Source of the DNA: Arenibacter hampyeongensis | Lineage (GTDB): Bacteria; Bacteroidota; Bacteroidia; Flavobacteriales; Flavobacteriaceae | Direction: 5' to 3' | NCBI RefSeq assembly: GCF_002909255.1 | Contig: NZ_PIOB01000001.1 | Coordinates: 310,001 to 374,000 of the forward strand | Length of the DNA: 64,000 nt | Shown: positions 8,850 to 18,199 of the stretch, in pieces | How positions within the stretch are numbered: the stretch's first letter is position 1 | Layout: each line of letters begins with the position of its first letter | Made by a program: the position numbers and the translations under genes | The notes under the pieces: model-generated | Told to the model about the DNA's origin: nothing | Seen by the model: only the letters and a program-made list of their open reading frames with translations | The model's database searches: none

Positions 8850-9893
8850 ATGAATATATTAGTTACCGGAGGGGCCGGATTTATAGGTTCCCATGTGGTT
8901 AGAAGATTAGTAAACAAATATCCAGAATATCAGATTTATAATTTGGACGCCCTTACATATGCCGGGAATTTAGAAAATTTAAAAGATGTTGAGAGTGCTA
9001 AGAATTACACTTTCATAAAAGGAGATATTACCAATGCAGATTATATTGATTCACTTTTTTTAAAGCATCAATTTGAAGGTGTAATCCATTTGGCCGCCGA
9101 ATCCCATGTAGATCGATCAATAACCGATCCCTTAGCGTTTGTAAGGACTAATGTAATTGGCACCGTAAATTTATTAAACTCCTTCAAATCAATTTGGAAA
9201 GATGATTTTGTTGGTAAGCGTTTTTATCATGTAAGCACAGATGAAGTATATGGATCTTTAGGGAAAACTGGACTGTTTACAGAAACTACTGCCTATGACC
9301 CCAACTCCCCATATTCCGCTTCCAAGGCCAGTTCAGATCATTTTGTAAGGGCCTATGGGGAAACCTATGGCTTACCCTATGTAATAAGTAATTGTTCCAA
9401 CAACTATGGTCCCAACCACTTCCCGGAAAAATTAATTCCATTATTTTTAAACAATATAATAAAGAAACAACCTTTACCTGTTTATGGCGATGGCAACTAT
9501 ACAAGGGATTGGTTATATGTGTTGGACCACGCAAGAGCGATAGACCTAATTTTTCACAAAGGGGAAAATACCGAAACGTATAATATTGGTGGGTTTAATG
9601 AATGGAAAAACATCGATTTGGTAAAATTACTTTGCAAACAAATGGACGAAAAATTGGGAAGGTCCACTGGGGAAAGCGAAAGACTCATCACTTATGTTAA
9701 GGACAGGCCTGGTCACGACTTACGTTATGCTATTGATGCATCTAAAATAAACAAGGAATTGGGATGGGAACCATCTGTTACCTTTGAAGAAGGATTAGCG
9801 AAGACAATTGAATGGTATTTAGAAAATGAAGATTGGCTTTCCAATGTTACTTCAGGGGAATATCAAACCTATTATGCAAAGCAATACCAGTAA
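8850..9893 (+). CDS. rfbB: dTDP-glucose 4,6-dehydratase
   Basis: 347 residues. Second step of dTDP-L-rhamnose synthesis: converts dTDP-glucose to dTDP-4-keto-6-deoxyglucose using bound NAD. Extended short-chain dehydrogenase with the Rossmann motif GGAGFIGSH at the N-terminus, [19 protein letters not shown] and the catalytic Y-x-x-x-K in [28 protein letters not shown] and [12 protein letters not shown] are typical of RmlB. All four rhamnose genes follow in order with minimal gaps or overlaps, so they are one operon. Confidence 0.97.
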   Translation: MNILVTGGAGFIGSHVVRRLVNKYPEYQIYNLDALTYAGNLENLKDVESAKNYTFIKGDITNADYIDSLFLKHQFEGVIHLAAESHVDRSITDPLAFVRTNVIGTVNLLNSFKSIWKDDFVGKRFYHVSTDEVYGSLGKTGLFTETTAYDPNSPYSASKASSDHFVRAYGETYGLPYVISNCSNNYGPNHFPEKLIPLFLNNIIKKQPLPVYGDGNYTRDWLYVLDHARAIDLIFHKGENTETYNIGGFNEWKNIDLVKLLCKQMDEKLGRSTGESERLITYVKDRPGHDLRYAIDASKINKELGWEPSVTFEEGLAKTIEWYLENEDWLSNVTSGEYQTYYAKQYQ

Positions 9894-9903
9894 AACATTT
9901 AAT

Positions 9904-10773
9904 ATGAAAGGAATAATTTTAGCTGGTGGATCCGGCACCAGACTACATCCCCTTACCTTAAGCGTTAGTAAGCAATTGATGCCGATTTATGATAAACCTA
10001 TGATCTATTATCCGTTATCGACATTAATGTATTCAGGAATCAGGGAAATATTGATTATTTCCACTCCTAAGGACCTACCTTTATTTAAGGAACTTTTAGG
10101 TGACGGCAAAAAATTTGGCTGTACATTCGAATATGCGGTTCAAGCTGAACCTAATGGGCTTGCTGAAGCCTTTATAATTGGCGAGAAATTTATTGGAAAA
10201 GATAAAGTAGCTTTAATCTTAGGTGATAATATTTTCTACGGTTCCGGCTTGGCAAAATTGTTACAGGCTAATAACGATCCAGATGGCGGAATTATTTACG
10301 CCTATCGAGTCCATGATCCAGAACGTTATGGCGTGGTTGAATTTGATGAAAACGGAAAAGCCATAAGTATTGAAGAAAAACCCACCGATCCAAAATCCAA
10401 TTACGCTGTTCCAGGGATTTATTTTTATGATAATGATGTTGTCGAAATAGCCAAAAACATAAAACCAAGCCATAGAGGTGAAATAGAAATTACTGATGTG
10501 AACAAGGTATATTTGGAAAACAATAAATTAAATGTAAGCATACTAGATAGGGGTACGGCGTGGTTAGATACCGGTACTTTTGCCTCGTTAATGCAAGCAA
10601 GCCAGTTTGTAGAGGTTATAGAAGAACGTCAGGGACTAAAAATAGGGGCCATAGAAGGCGCCGCATACGAAATGGGCTATATAGACAAAGCACAATTTAA
10701 AACACTCGCAGAACCTCTTATGAAAAGCGGCTATGGTAAAAATTTATTGGGAATTTTGAACAAGGATAAATGA
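9904..10773 (+). CDS. rfbA: Glucose-1-phosphate thymidylyltransferase
   Basis: 289 residues, normal for RmlA. Joins glucose-1-phosphate and dTTP to give dTDP-glucose, the first step of dTDP-L-rhamnose synthesis. The N-terminal nucleotidyltransferase motif is [18 protein letters not shown], followed by [28 protein letters not shown] and [10 protein letters not shown]. The ATG at 9904 is chosen because the protein family begins at MKGIILAGG; an in-frame ATG at 9826 lies inside rfbB. Its stop overlaps the rfbC start by 4 bp (ATGA), indicating translational coupling. Confidence 0.97.
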   Translation: MKGIILAGGSGTRLHPLTLSVSKQLMPIYDKPMIYYPLSTLMYSGIREILIISTPKDLPLFKELLGDGKKFGCTFEYAVQAEPNGLAEAFIIGEKFIGKDKVALILGDNIFYGSGLAKLLQANNDPDGGIIYAYRVHDPERYGVVEFDENGKAISIEEKPTDPKSNYAVPGIYFYDNDVVEIAKNIKPSHRGEIEITDVNKVYLENNKLNVSILDRGTAWLDTGTFASLMQASQFVEVIEERQGLKIGAIEGAAYEMGYIDKAQFKTLAEPLMKSGYGKNLLGILNKDK

Positions 10774-11315
10774 AAGTTACTGAAACCAAGTTAAAGGGTT
10801 GTTATATATTAGAACCCACAATATTTAAGGATTCGAGAGGTTATTTTTTTGAAAGTTTTAATGCCGATAGATTTAATCGCGAAACCGGTCAGCAAGTTAA
10901 TTTTGTCCAGGACAATCAATCCTATTCATCTTATGGAGTGGTACGAGCCCTACACTACCAAATAGGAAATTTTGCTCAGGCAAAGTTAGTCCGGGTTCTT
11001 AGCGGCAAGGTTTTGGACGTTGCTGTAGATTTAAGAGAAGATTCCTCTACCTACGGACAATATTTTTCTATAGAACTTTCTGCGGAAAATAAAAAACAAC
11101 TATTTATCCCTAGAGGTTTTGGGCATGGCTTTTCCGTTTTAAGTGAAACTGCGGAGTTCTTTTATAAATGTGATAATTTTTATAATAAAGAGGCTGAAGG
11201 CGGAATTATATATAATGATCCAATTATTAATATTGATTGGAAATTACCAATTGACCAAATGAAAGTATCCGAAAAAGATTTGGTGCTTCCAACCTTAGAA
11301 CATGCTATCCTCTAA
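10770..11315 (+). CDS. rfbC: dTDP-4-dehydrorhamnose 3,5-epimerase
   Basis: 181 residues, full length. Epimerises C3 and C5 of dTDP-4-keto-6-deoxyglucose. Cupin-type RmlC signatures: the N-terminal [18 protein letters not shown], the catalytic-His segment [26 protein letters not shown], and [15 protein letters not shown]. It overlaps rfbA by 4 bp and rfbD by 1 bp. Confidence 0.97.
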   Translation: MKVTETKLKGCYILEPTIFKDSRGYFFESFNADRFNRETGQQVNFVQDNQSYSSYGVVRALHYQIGNFAQAKLVRVLSGKVLDVAVDLREDSSTYGQYFSIELSAENKKQLFIPRGFGHGFSVLSETAEFFYKCDNFYNKEAEGGIIYNDPIINIDWKLPIDQMKVSEKDLVLPTLEHAIL

Positions 11316-12196
11316 TGGAAGCTTTAAAAAACAAAAGATTGAAATTATTAATCACAGGAGCCAATGGGCAGTTGGGAAGATGTTTGCAGGATCTCGCAGA
11401 GAAATACCCGAACTATCAATTCCATTTTAAAACCTCAAAAGAATTAGATATAACCAAAAAAAATCGAATAAATAAACTATTTGCCCTTGAAAAATATGAC
11501 TATTGCATAAACTGTGCTGCTTATACTGCAGTGGACAAAGCAGAAACGGATCAGGAAAACGCATTTCTAGTGAATGCCGAAGCCGTTAAGTATTTGGCCG
11601 AAGCCTGCAAGACCCACAATACTACTTTCATACATATCTCCACCGATTTTGTATTCGATGGTTCTAAAAATACTCCCTATGTGGAGGAAGATGTTCCTAG
11701 CCCTATTAATGTGTATGGAGCATCCAAATTAAAAGGGGAACAATACGTCCAGGATATCTTAGCACAATTTTTTATCATCCGCACTTCTTGGGTATATTCA
11801 GAATACGGGAATAATTTTGTGAAAACAATGTTGCGTCTTGGCGCAGAAAGAGATGAACTTAGTGTGGTAAATGACCAATTAGGATCACCCACCAATGCCA
11901 GTGATTTAGCAGAAGCAATTTTGAAAATAATCATTTTAAAAGGAACCAATTATGGCCTTTATCATTTTAGTAATGAAGGAGCTATTAGTTGGTTTGATTT
12001 CGCTAAGGCTATTTTTGAAATTAAGGGATTAGATGTTAAGTTGAAGCCTATCCCATCAAGAGCTTTTCCCCTTCCTGCCATGAGACCAATTTATAGTGTA
12101 TTGGACACAACAAAAGTCAAAGATGGTGGCATGACCATTCGATTTTGGAAAGATAGTTTAACTGGGTGTTTATCTAAAAAACTCAAATTATTATAA
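11315..12196 (+). CDS. rfbD: dTDP-4-dehydrorhamnose reductase
   Basis: 293 residues. Last step of the pathway: reduces dTDP-4-keto-L-rhamnose to dTDP-L-rhamnose. The N-terminal NAD(P)-binding motif is ITGANGQLG; also seen are NCAAYTAVDKAE, HISTDFVFDG and the catalytic Tyr/Lys in NVYGASKLKGEQ. It closes the four-gene rhamnose set. The next gene is 302 bp away behind its own candidate promoter. Confidence 0.96.
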   Translation: MEALKNKRLKLLITGANGQLGRCLQDLAEKYPNYQFHFKTSKELDITKKNRINKLFALEKYDYCINCAAYTAVDKAETDQENAFLVNAEAVKYLAEACKTHNTTFIHISTDFVFDGSKNTPYVEEDVPSPINVYGASKLKGEQYVQDILAQFFIIRTSWVYSEYGNNFVKTMLRLGAERDELSVVNDQLGSPTNASDLAEAILKIIILKGTNYGLYHFSNEGAISWFDFAKAIFEIKGLDVKLKPIPSRAFPLPAMRPIYSVLDTTKVKDGGMTIRFWKDSLTGCLSKKLKLL

Positions 12197-12498
12197 ACTT
12201 GGCATACCAATTAATTGAGATTTGTGATTTTTATTAAGTAGATTGTGGGAATTAACTATATATTTCTAGAATTTTCATGATCAACATAATTTTTATATAT
12301 CATGGTGCGGAAAACGTTTATAGTACTTTTAAACAATTAGCCAATAACAAATTTAAATTTTAGATTTGAATATTAATTTTAAGGTTGAAAAATGAGTTTA
12401 AATGAACATTACAATTAGTACTGTTTTATACTGATAGGAGCAGTATAGAATTGTTGTAAAATTGTTGTAAATTTGCTCCAATTAAAAATGAAAAAAAT
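12197..12498 (+). promoter_or_regulatory. Intergenic control region upstream of the phosphonate genes
   Basis: Holds a 7-bp inverted repeat, TATACTG (12427-12433) and CAGTATA (12441-12447) with a 7-nt spacer, and a -7 box TAAATTTG at 12468-12475, 24 bp before the aepX ATG. The direct repeat TTGTTGTAAA/ATTGTTGTAAA sits between them. The inverted repeat is placed where an operator for this promoter could lie. No gene was seen. The break in gene density marks where the rhamnose operon ends and the phosphonate module begins. Confidence 0.5.
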
Positions 12499-13797
12499 AT
12501 GAGTGAAGTTTATGTCGGAATGAGTGCGGATTTAATTCATCCAGGACACCTGAATATTTTGAATGAAGCATCCAAATTAGGGAATGTTACGGTTGGTCTG
12601 TTGACTGATAAGGCTATTGCAAGTTATAAAAGATTGCCTTATTTGAAGTATGATCAAAGAAAGGTAATTCTGGAAAACTTAAAATCTGTAAACAAGGTAA
12701 TTCCACAAGAAACATTGGATTATAGACCAAATCTTGAAAAATTAAGACCTGATTTTGTGGTCCATGGCGATGATTGGAAGGAAGGAATACAAAAAAATAC
12801 TAGGCAGCAGGTGTTGGACACCTTAGACAAATGGAACGGGAAATTGATCGAAGTACCGTATACTGAGGGAATTTCTTCCACTCAATTAAGTAAAGCACTT
12901 AAAGAAATAGGTACAACACCTGATATCCGTAGAGCGAGATTAAGAAGATTGATACAATCAAAGAAGATTGTCCGTATTATTGAAGCACATAATGGACTTA
13001 CCGGATTAATAGTGGAAAATATTAATGTAGAGGTAAATGGAGAAATAAGAGAATTTGATGGCATGTGGGCAAGTAGTTTAACAGATTCCACTTCCATGGG
13101 AAAACCGGATATCGAGGCAGTAGACATAACTTCAAGAGTAAACAATATCAACAATCTAGTTGAAGTTACCACCAAACCTATTATTTTTGATGGGGATACG
13201 GGTGGAAAAATAGAGCATTTTGTTTTTACTGTTCGCACATTGGAAAGATTAGGAGTTTCTGCAGTAATTATAGAGGATAAAATTGGATTAAAGAAAAATT
13301 CATTATTTGGAACGGATGTTCAACAATTTCAGGACTCCATAGAAGATTTTTCCAAAAAAATAGAAGCAGGAAGAGCCGCTAGAATAACGGATGATTTTAT
13401 GGTAATTGCCCGGATTGAAAGTTTAATACTTAAAGCGGGGATGGAAGATGCCCTAAAAAGAGCCAAAGCATATATTGAAGCCGGGGCTGATGCAATAATG
13501 ATCCATTCTAAAGAAAAATCTCCAAATGAGATTTTAGAGTTCTGTCATAAATACCAGAAATTTGATAGAAAGGTTCCTATCATCGCGGTTCCATCAAGTT
13601 ATAATACTATAACAGAAGATGAGCTGGCCGATGCAGGGGTAAATGTTGTTATTTATGCAAACCAATTATTAAGAAGCGCATATCCAGCGATGCTCGATAC
13701 TGCTAAATCAATTCTTACCCATAGGCGTTCCTATGAATCTAGGGATAATTGTATCTCTATTAAAGAGATATTGGAATTGATTCCTGGAACCAAATAA
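12499..13797 (+). CDS. aepX: Phosphoenolpyruvate mutase fused to a TagD-like cytidylyltransferase
   Basis: 432 residues in two domains. Residues 1-135 form a HxGH nucleotidyltransferase like glycerol-3-phosphate cytidylyltransferase (TagD), with HPGH at 14-17 and EGISST at 123-128. Residues from about 145 on form the isocitrate-lyase-like PEP mutase, with DGDTGG (231-236) and the mutase signature EDK-x5-NS ([10 protein letters not shown], 259-268) that separates mutases from lyases. The mutase isomerises PEP to phosphonopyruvate, forming the C-P bond. The cytidylyltransferase may activate the finished phosphonate as a CMP ester. The gene order mutase, decarboxylase, reductase supports the pathway. 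The mutase call is firm; the substrate of the N-terminal domain is inferred. Confidence 0.95.
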   Translation: MSEVYVGMSADLIHPGHLNILNEASKLGNVTVGLLTDKAIASYKRLPYLKYDQRKVILENLKSVNKVIPQETLDYRPNLEKLRPDFVVHGDDWKEGIQKNTRQQVLDTLDKWNGKLIEVPYTEGISSTQLSKALKEIGTTPDIRRARLRRLIQSKKIVRIIEAHNGLTGLIVENINVEVNGEIREFDGMWASSLTDSTSMGKPDIEAVDITSRVNNINNLVEVTTKPIIFDGDTGGKIEHFVFTVRTLERLGVSAVIIEDKIGLKKNSLFGTDVQQFQDSIEDFSKKIEAGRAARITDDFMVIARIESLILKAGMEDALKRAKAYIEAGADAIMIHSKEKSPNEILEFCHKYQKFDRKVPIIAVPSSYNTITEDELADAGVNVVIYANQLLRSAYPAMLDTAKSILTHRRSYESRDNCISIKEILELIPGTK

Positions 13798-13808
13798 TCT
13801 ATTATTGA

Positions 13809-14954
13809 ATGATCGATCCATCTAAATTTTATAATGCCCTTTTGGTTAGGGGCATTAATTTTTTCACAGGAGTACCCGACTCCTTGCTCAAAGATATATG
13901 TGCGTATATATCAGATAGGGCACCTGAGGAACGACATATAATTTCTGCCAATGAAGGAACCTCGGTGGGGTTGGCTGTCGGAAATTATTTGGCAAGCGGC
14001 AATATTCCATTGGTATACATGCAGAATTCCGGGTTTGGAAATACCGTTAACCCCATTCTCTCAATAGCGGATAATGATGTTTATGGGATTCCAATGATTT
14101 TGTTGATTGGTTGGAGGGGCGAGCCTGGCATAAAAGATGAACCCCAGCACATAAAGCAGGGAATGGTAAGTGAAGATCTACTTAATGCGATGAAGTTACC
14201 CTATTTAGTAGTTGATGGCTATAGTGATATCGAACTGGTCTTGGATAAAGCAATTCATACCGCAAAATCCGAAATGAAACCTTTTGCTTTATTGGTTCGT
14301 AAGAATTCTTTTGAAAAATATTCACTAAAAAAAAGTAATTCTACCAGATATCCATTAAATAGAGAGGGAGCGGTAAAACTTATTATTGATCAATTAGGAG
14401 AAAACGATATTGTTGTTTCTACCACTGGAAAAACATCCAGAGAGGTTTTTGAATATAGAAAAGCTCTTCAGCAAACGCATGAAAAGGATTTTTTAACAGT
14501 CGGGGCCATGGGACATACCTCTTCAATTGCTATGGGAATAGCTATAGAAAAAGAAGATCGAAGCATAATTTGTATAGATGGTGACGGTTCAGTAATTATG
14601 CATATGGGAAGCCTTACCATAAATGGATCCATGAAAAAATTGAAAAATTTTAAACATATTGTCATCAATAATGGAGCACATGATTCAGTCGGAGGACAAC
14701 CCACAGTCGCTCTTGCCATAGATTTACCAAATATTGCTGCCGCTAGTGGTTATTCCTTTGTGGAATCAGCAACGGAAGTTGATGATATCAAGAATAAATT
14801 GAGTTCCTTGATGAGCCATCACGGAAGGGCGTTTTTGGAAATAAAAGTTAATATAGGAGCTAGAGAAAATTTAGGAAGACCCACCACCAGTCCTAAGGAA
14901 AATAAATACGCTTTTGAAAAATTTCTTAAAAAAAATGACCCAAACACTAATTAA
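13809..14954 (+). CDS. aepY: Phosphonopyruvate decarboxylase
   Basis: 381 residues. Thiamine-diphosphate enzyme that decarboxylates phosphonopyruvate to phosphonoacetaldehyde, the irreversible step that pulls the unfavourable PEP mutase reaction forward. Seen: N-terminal GVPDSLLKDI, the conserved Glu in SANEGTSVGLAVG, and the ThDP/Mg motif starting DGDGSVIMHMG (about residue 256) and ending near NNGAHDSVGGQPT. It starts 11 bp after aepX, and its last 20 bp overlap the reductase start. Confidence 0.95.
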   Translation: MIDPSKFYNALLVRGINFFTGVPDSLLKDICAYISDRAPEERHIISANEGTSVGLAVGNYLASGNIPLVYMQNSGFGNTVNPILSIADNDVYGIPMILLIGWRGEPGIKDEPQHIKQGMVSEDLLNAMKLPYLVVDGYSDIELVLDKAIHTAKSEMKPFALLVRKNSFEKYSLKKSNSTRYPLNREGAVKLIIDQLGENDIVVSTTGKTSREVFEYRKALQQTHEKDFLTVGAMGHTSSIAMGIAIEKEDRSIICIDGDGSVIMHMGSLTINGSMKKLKNFKHIVINNGAHDSVGGQPTVALAIDLPNIAAASGYSFVESATEVDDIKNKLSSLMSHHGRAFLEIKVNIGARENLGRPTTSPKENKYAFEKFLKKNDPNTN

Positions 14955-16071
14955 AAACATATCAAGCACAGATATTAAGAATCTTGTTCGCAAATATTCC
15001 GCTAACAAGATTTTTCTAGTTACTGGAAAAAGTTCATTTATCGATTCTGGATCTAACAGATTTATTGAAGAAGGTTTGAATGGAGAGGAATATGTTAGAT
15101 TTTCCGATTTTCAACAAAATCCGAAGTATGAAGATGTATTAAGGGGGTTAGAAATATTTCGTCAATCAAAGTCTAATTTAATCATTGCAATAGGAGGTGG
15201 CAGTGTAATAGATATGGCGAAATTAATAAACATATTTTCAGCAAACGATCAAATAAATAGTTTACAGATAGTTAATGACTCTAAATTAATCAGCAAAAAA
15301 GGCGAACCTCTTATTGCCATTCCGACTACGGCTGGAACAGGTAGTGAGGCAACTCATTTTGCAGTGATATATCATGATAATAAAAAATATTCTGTTGCCC
15401 ATCAATTTATACTTCCTGATGCCGTAGGTTTAAATACTATGTTTTCTGTCACACAGCCATCATATTTAACCGCCTGCACAGGGTTGGACGCCCTTTCCCA
15501 AGCAATAGAATCTTATTGGAGCGTTGGGGCTAATGCGGAGTCGAAAGCTTATGCAAAGGAGGCTATTCATTTATTACTCGAAGATTTGCCCAATGTCACC
15601 AAGGATCCAACAAACGAAAAAAGCAGGGAAACGGTAATGCTAGGGTCATATTTAGCTGGAAAAGCAATAAACATATCCAAGACCACTGCCGCACATGCCG
15701 TTTCATATGCCTTTACTACTTATTATTCAATACCGCACGGACATGCAGTATTTTTAACACTACCAGAATTTTTTGAATTTAATTTTGGGGTAACTATTAC
15801 AAATGCGAATGACCCTAGAGGAGTTGAATTTATTAAAAATAATATAAACGATCTTTGCAGTTTATTTAAAATTAACAATCCTAACGAAGGAAAATTCTTC
15901 CTAAAGGAATTTGCTCGTAAATTGGGGATTGAAGTTTCCATAGCCAAGCTTGGAATTACAGATTATGAAGATATCATTGTTAATAACGTGAATACGGAAC
16001 GACTTGGTAATAATCCCAGAAAAATATCCGAGGATGAACTGAGGAAACTTCTAAAAAACCAATCAAATTAA
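14935..16071 (+). CDS. Phosphonoacetaldehyde reductase (iron-type alcohol dehydrogenase family)
   Basis: 378 residues. Probable NAD(P)H-dependent reduction of phosphonoacetaldehyde to 2-hydroxyethylphosphonate, as done by PhpC-type enzymes. Group III metal-dependent alcohol dehydrogenase motifs: AIGGGSVIDMAK (dinucleotide binding), PTTAGTGSEATHFAV, and metal-ligand segments AAHAVSYAF and IPHGHAVFLTLPE. The start at 14935 gives the usual N-terminus and a 20-bp overlap with aepY; an in-frame ATG at 14914 lies further inside aepY. No transaminase gene is present, so the aldehyde is probably reduced rather than aminated to aminoethylphosphonate. Assignment to this substrate rests on context. Confidence 0.88.
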   Translation: MTQTLIKNISSTDIKNLVRKYSANKIFLVTGKSSFIDSGSNRFIEEGLNGEEYVRFSDFQQNPKYEDVLRGLEIFRQSKSNLIIAIGGGSVIDMAKLINIFSANDQINSLQIVNDSKLISKKGEPLIAIPTTAGTGSEATHFAVIYHDNKKYSVAHQFILPDAVGLNTMFSVTQPSYLTACTGLDALSQAIESYWSVGANAESKAYAKEAIHLLLEDLPNVTKDPTNEKSRETVMLGSYLAGKAINISKTTAAHAVSYAFTTYYSIPHGHAVFLTLPEFFEFNFGVTITNANDPRGVEFIKNNINDLCSLFKINNPNEGKFFLKEFARKLGIEVSIAKLGITDYEDIIVNNVNTERLGNNPRKISEDELRKLLKNQSN

Positions 16072-17261
16072 TGTTCCGAATTGTTAAGTATTTGGGTTAT
16101 ATTTTATTTCTACCCATTTGGTGGATTCAAATTTTTTTCCCCAGAAATAAGAAAATATGGGTATTTGGCGCATGGTATGGAAAAAGATTTTCAGATAACA
16201 GCAAGTATTTGTATTTATACATTTTAAAAAATCATCCTGAAATAAAAGTCATATGGCTTACCAGGGATATGGCTGTATATGATAAGGCCAAAATTTATAC
16301 CCCTAAAAATGTTTTTATGACCAACAGCATAAGGGGTATTTATTATAGTCTTCAGGCAAAAAATATTATAGTAAGTTCTGGTAAAAGAGATGTTAATTAT
16401 TTATTTACCAATGGCGCCAATTGTATTCAACTTTGGCATGGCAATCCAATGAAAAAAATTGGCATGGATGATAAATTTTCCAATGTAAATTCCTTTTTTC
16501 AGCAAGTAATCGTTCCAAAATTATTTCCCTTTGTTTGTGAATTTAATTATGACTATGTGGTTTCGAATTCTAGTGCATTTACAGATAAAATGTCAACCGC
16601 TTTCAACATCTCAACAAATAAAGTTTTAGAAACAGGATGCCCTAGAAATGATGCTTTTTATAACCCTATTAAGGATACTTTTAATGAGGAGTTAAGAGCT
16701 AAGTTCAAAGATTGTAAATTGGTGTACTATTTGCCTACTTTTAGAAATCATTTTGAAGCTAAAAGTATTTTTACATTAACGGATTACAACCCAATAGAAC
16801 TGCAGTCCTTTTTAATTAAGCACAATATAGTTCTCGTCAGTAAGGGGCATTTTGTCGATAATAAATTAGATTTGGAAAAAAATAACCCTCACAGTCGAAT
16901 AATTCATTTATCTGATAATCAGACAGATGACATCAATTTCATGTTAAAGGATGCTGATTTGCTAATAACCGATTACTCTGGTGCTTACTTCGATTTTTTA
17001 TTGGCTCTTAAACCGATTATTTTTGCGGCATTTGATTTAAAGGAATATTTAAAAGGTTCAAGGGAAATGTATTTTAATTATAATGATGTGGTAGCCGGAC
17101 CAATTGTGCAAAATTGGGAAGAATTAATGAATGCATTAAAAACCATTTGGACAGATACTGATTATAAAGACCTTATAATTGAGAAAAATAATATATTTAA
17201 TAAGTACCATGATTCTAATAACTCTAAAAGGGCCTTTGAAAAAATTAAAACATTAACCTAG
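16071..17261 (+). CDS. CDP-glycerol glycerophosphotransferase-like (TagB/TagF family) transferase
   Basis: 396 residues. In teichoic acid synthesis this family moves a polyol phosphate from a CDP donor onto an acceptor at the membrane. Motifs: LWHGNPMKKIGMD, YLPTFRNHF, LVSKGHFVDN and ITDYSGAYFDFLLALKPIIF. The N-terminal hydrophobic stretch (YLGYILFLPIWWIQIFF) may attach it to the membrane. It overlaps the reductase stop by 1 bp. No polyol-phosphate genes are seen; the only CTP-using enzyme nearby is the TagD-like domain fused to PEP mutase. The likely donor is therefore a CMP-phosphonate such as CMP-hydroxyethylphosphonate, with a sugar acceptor. Family firm, substrate inferred. Confidence 0.88.
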   Translation: MFRIVKYLGYILFLPIWWIQIFFPRNKKIWVFGAWYGKRFSDNSKYLYLYILKNHPEIKVIWLTRDMAVYDKAKIYTPKNVFMTNSIRGIYYSLQAKNIIVSSGKRDVNYLFTNGANCIQLWHGNPMKKIGMDDKFSNVNSFFQQVIVPKLFPFVCEFNYDYVVSNSSAFTDKMSTAFNISTNKVLETGCPRNDAFYNPIKDTFNEELRAKFKDCKLVYYLPTFRNHFEAKSIFTLTDYNPIELQSFLIKHNIVLVSKGHFVDNKLDLEKNNPHSRIIHLSDNQTDDINFMLKDADLLITDYSGAYFDFLLALKPIIFAAFDLKEYLKGSREMYFNYNDVVAGPIVQNWEELMNALKTIWTDTDYKDLIIEKNNIFNKYHDSNNSKRAFEKIKTLT

Positions 17262-17271
17262 CTGATATGCA

Positions 17272-18189
17272 ATGAAGATTAAATTAATCTGTTCCCTTTT
17301 ACTGCTTACATTGCTGAATTCATGTGAGGATATAGATGATATAACGCCTATTTTAAACATTACCTCTTTCCCAAATAGAGTTCAAGATTTTTCGTTATGG
17401 CAACTGGATGGATTAGATCAAGTTCAAATGGCGTATATTATTAGAACCGATGATAATAATATAATAGTCGTAGACGGTGGTTTGCCAGAATTTGACAATT
17501 TTTTAATACAACATTTGAAACAATTTGGAGGCAAGGTAGATACTTGGATTATTACTCACCCACATATCGATCATGCAGGGGCGTTATTGAGAATTATCCC
17601 TGACAATCAGGTAAAAATCAAAAAAATCCTTCATGTTGCTTTGGAGGAGGATTGGGTAAAGGTAAATGAAGAGAAGGCATTGGATTTTTATAAGCATTAT
17701 AGTGCAATAATCAATTCTTCTAATATCCCATTAGTTAATGTTCGGAACAACGATATGTTTGAAATAGGGAATGGTGTAACCATGAATGTATTTGGTGCAA
17801 TTAACGATAAAATTACGGTAAATGCCATAAATAACTCGTCAATGGTTTTTAAAATTGAAAGTAAGTCTAAATCCGTACTTTTTTTAGGAGATTTAGGGGT
17901 TGAAGGAGGAAATGTAATTCTTAATGGACAAAATGTCAACAAAATACAAGCCAATTATGTGCAAATGGCACATCATGGACAGGATGGAGTAGATCAAAAA
18001 TTCTATCAAAAGGTAAGCCCACATTATGCGATATGGCCGACACCTATATGGCTATGGGATAACAATTTAGATAATAAAGGATTAAATTCAGGTAACTGGA
18101 AAACTTTAATAGTTCGTGAATGGATTTCATATTTACAAGTAAAGAAAAATTATGTAGCGGGAATCGACGGGACTGTTCAGATAGATTGA
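17272..18189 (+). CDS. Metallo-beta-lactamase-fold lipoprotein hydrolase
   Basis: 305 residues. Lipoprotein signal with Cys18 in LLNSC. The following residues are E-D-I-D, so the acidic residues after the Cys leave export to the cell surface possible. Metal-binding motif THPHIDHAG (His96, His98, Asp100, His101), with IVVDGG before it and LGDLG and MAHHGQDG after it. The fold includes nucleases, phosphodiesterases and, in pneumococcus, the teichoic acid phosphorylcholine esterase Pce. Standing between the phosphonate transferase and Wzx, it might trim the phosphonate or a phosphodiester from the finished glycan. That role is speculation; fold and lipidation are well supported. Confidence 0.85.
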   Translation: MKIKLICSLLLLTLLNSCEDIDDITPILNITSFPNRVQDFSLWQLDGLDQVQMAYIIRTDDNNIIVVDGGLPEFDNFLIQHLKQFGGKVDTWIITHPHIDHAGALLRIIPDNQVKIKKILHVALEEDWVKVNEEKALDFYKHYSAIINSSNIPLVNVRNNDMFEIGNGVTMNVFGAINDKITVNAINNSSMVFKIESKSKSVLFLGDLGVEGGNVILNGQNVNKIQANYVQMAHHGQDGVDQKFYQKVSPHYAIWPTPIWLWDNNLDNKGLNSGNWKTLIVREWISYLQVKKNYVAGIDGTVQID

Positions 18190-18199
18190 CTTAAATAAA

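Noticed and set aside
15001-16071. Phosphonate aldehyde reductase read as a generic butanol dehydrogenase
   Set aside because: Family motifs alone allow this, but 20-bp overlap with phosphonopyruvate decarboxylase makes the phosphonate substrate far more likely.
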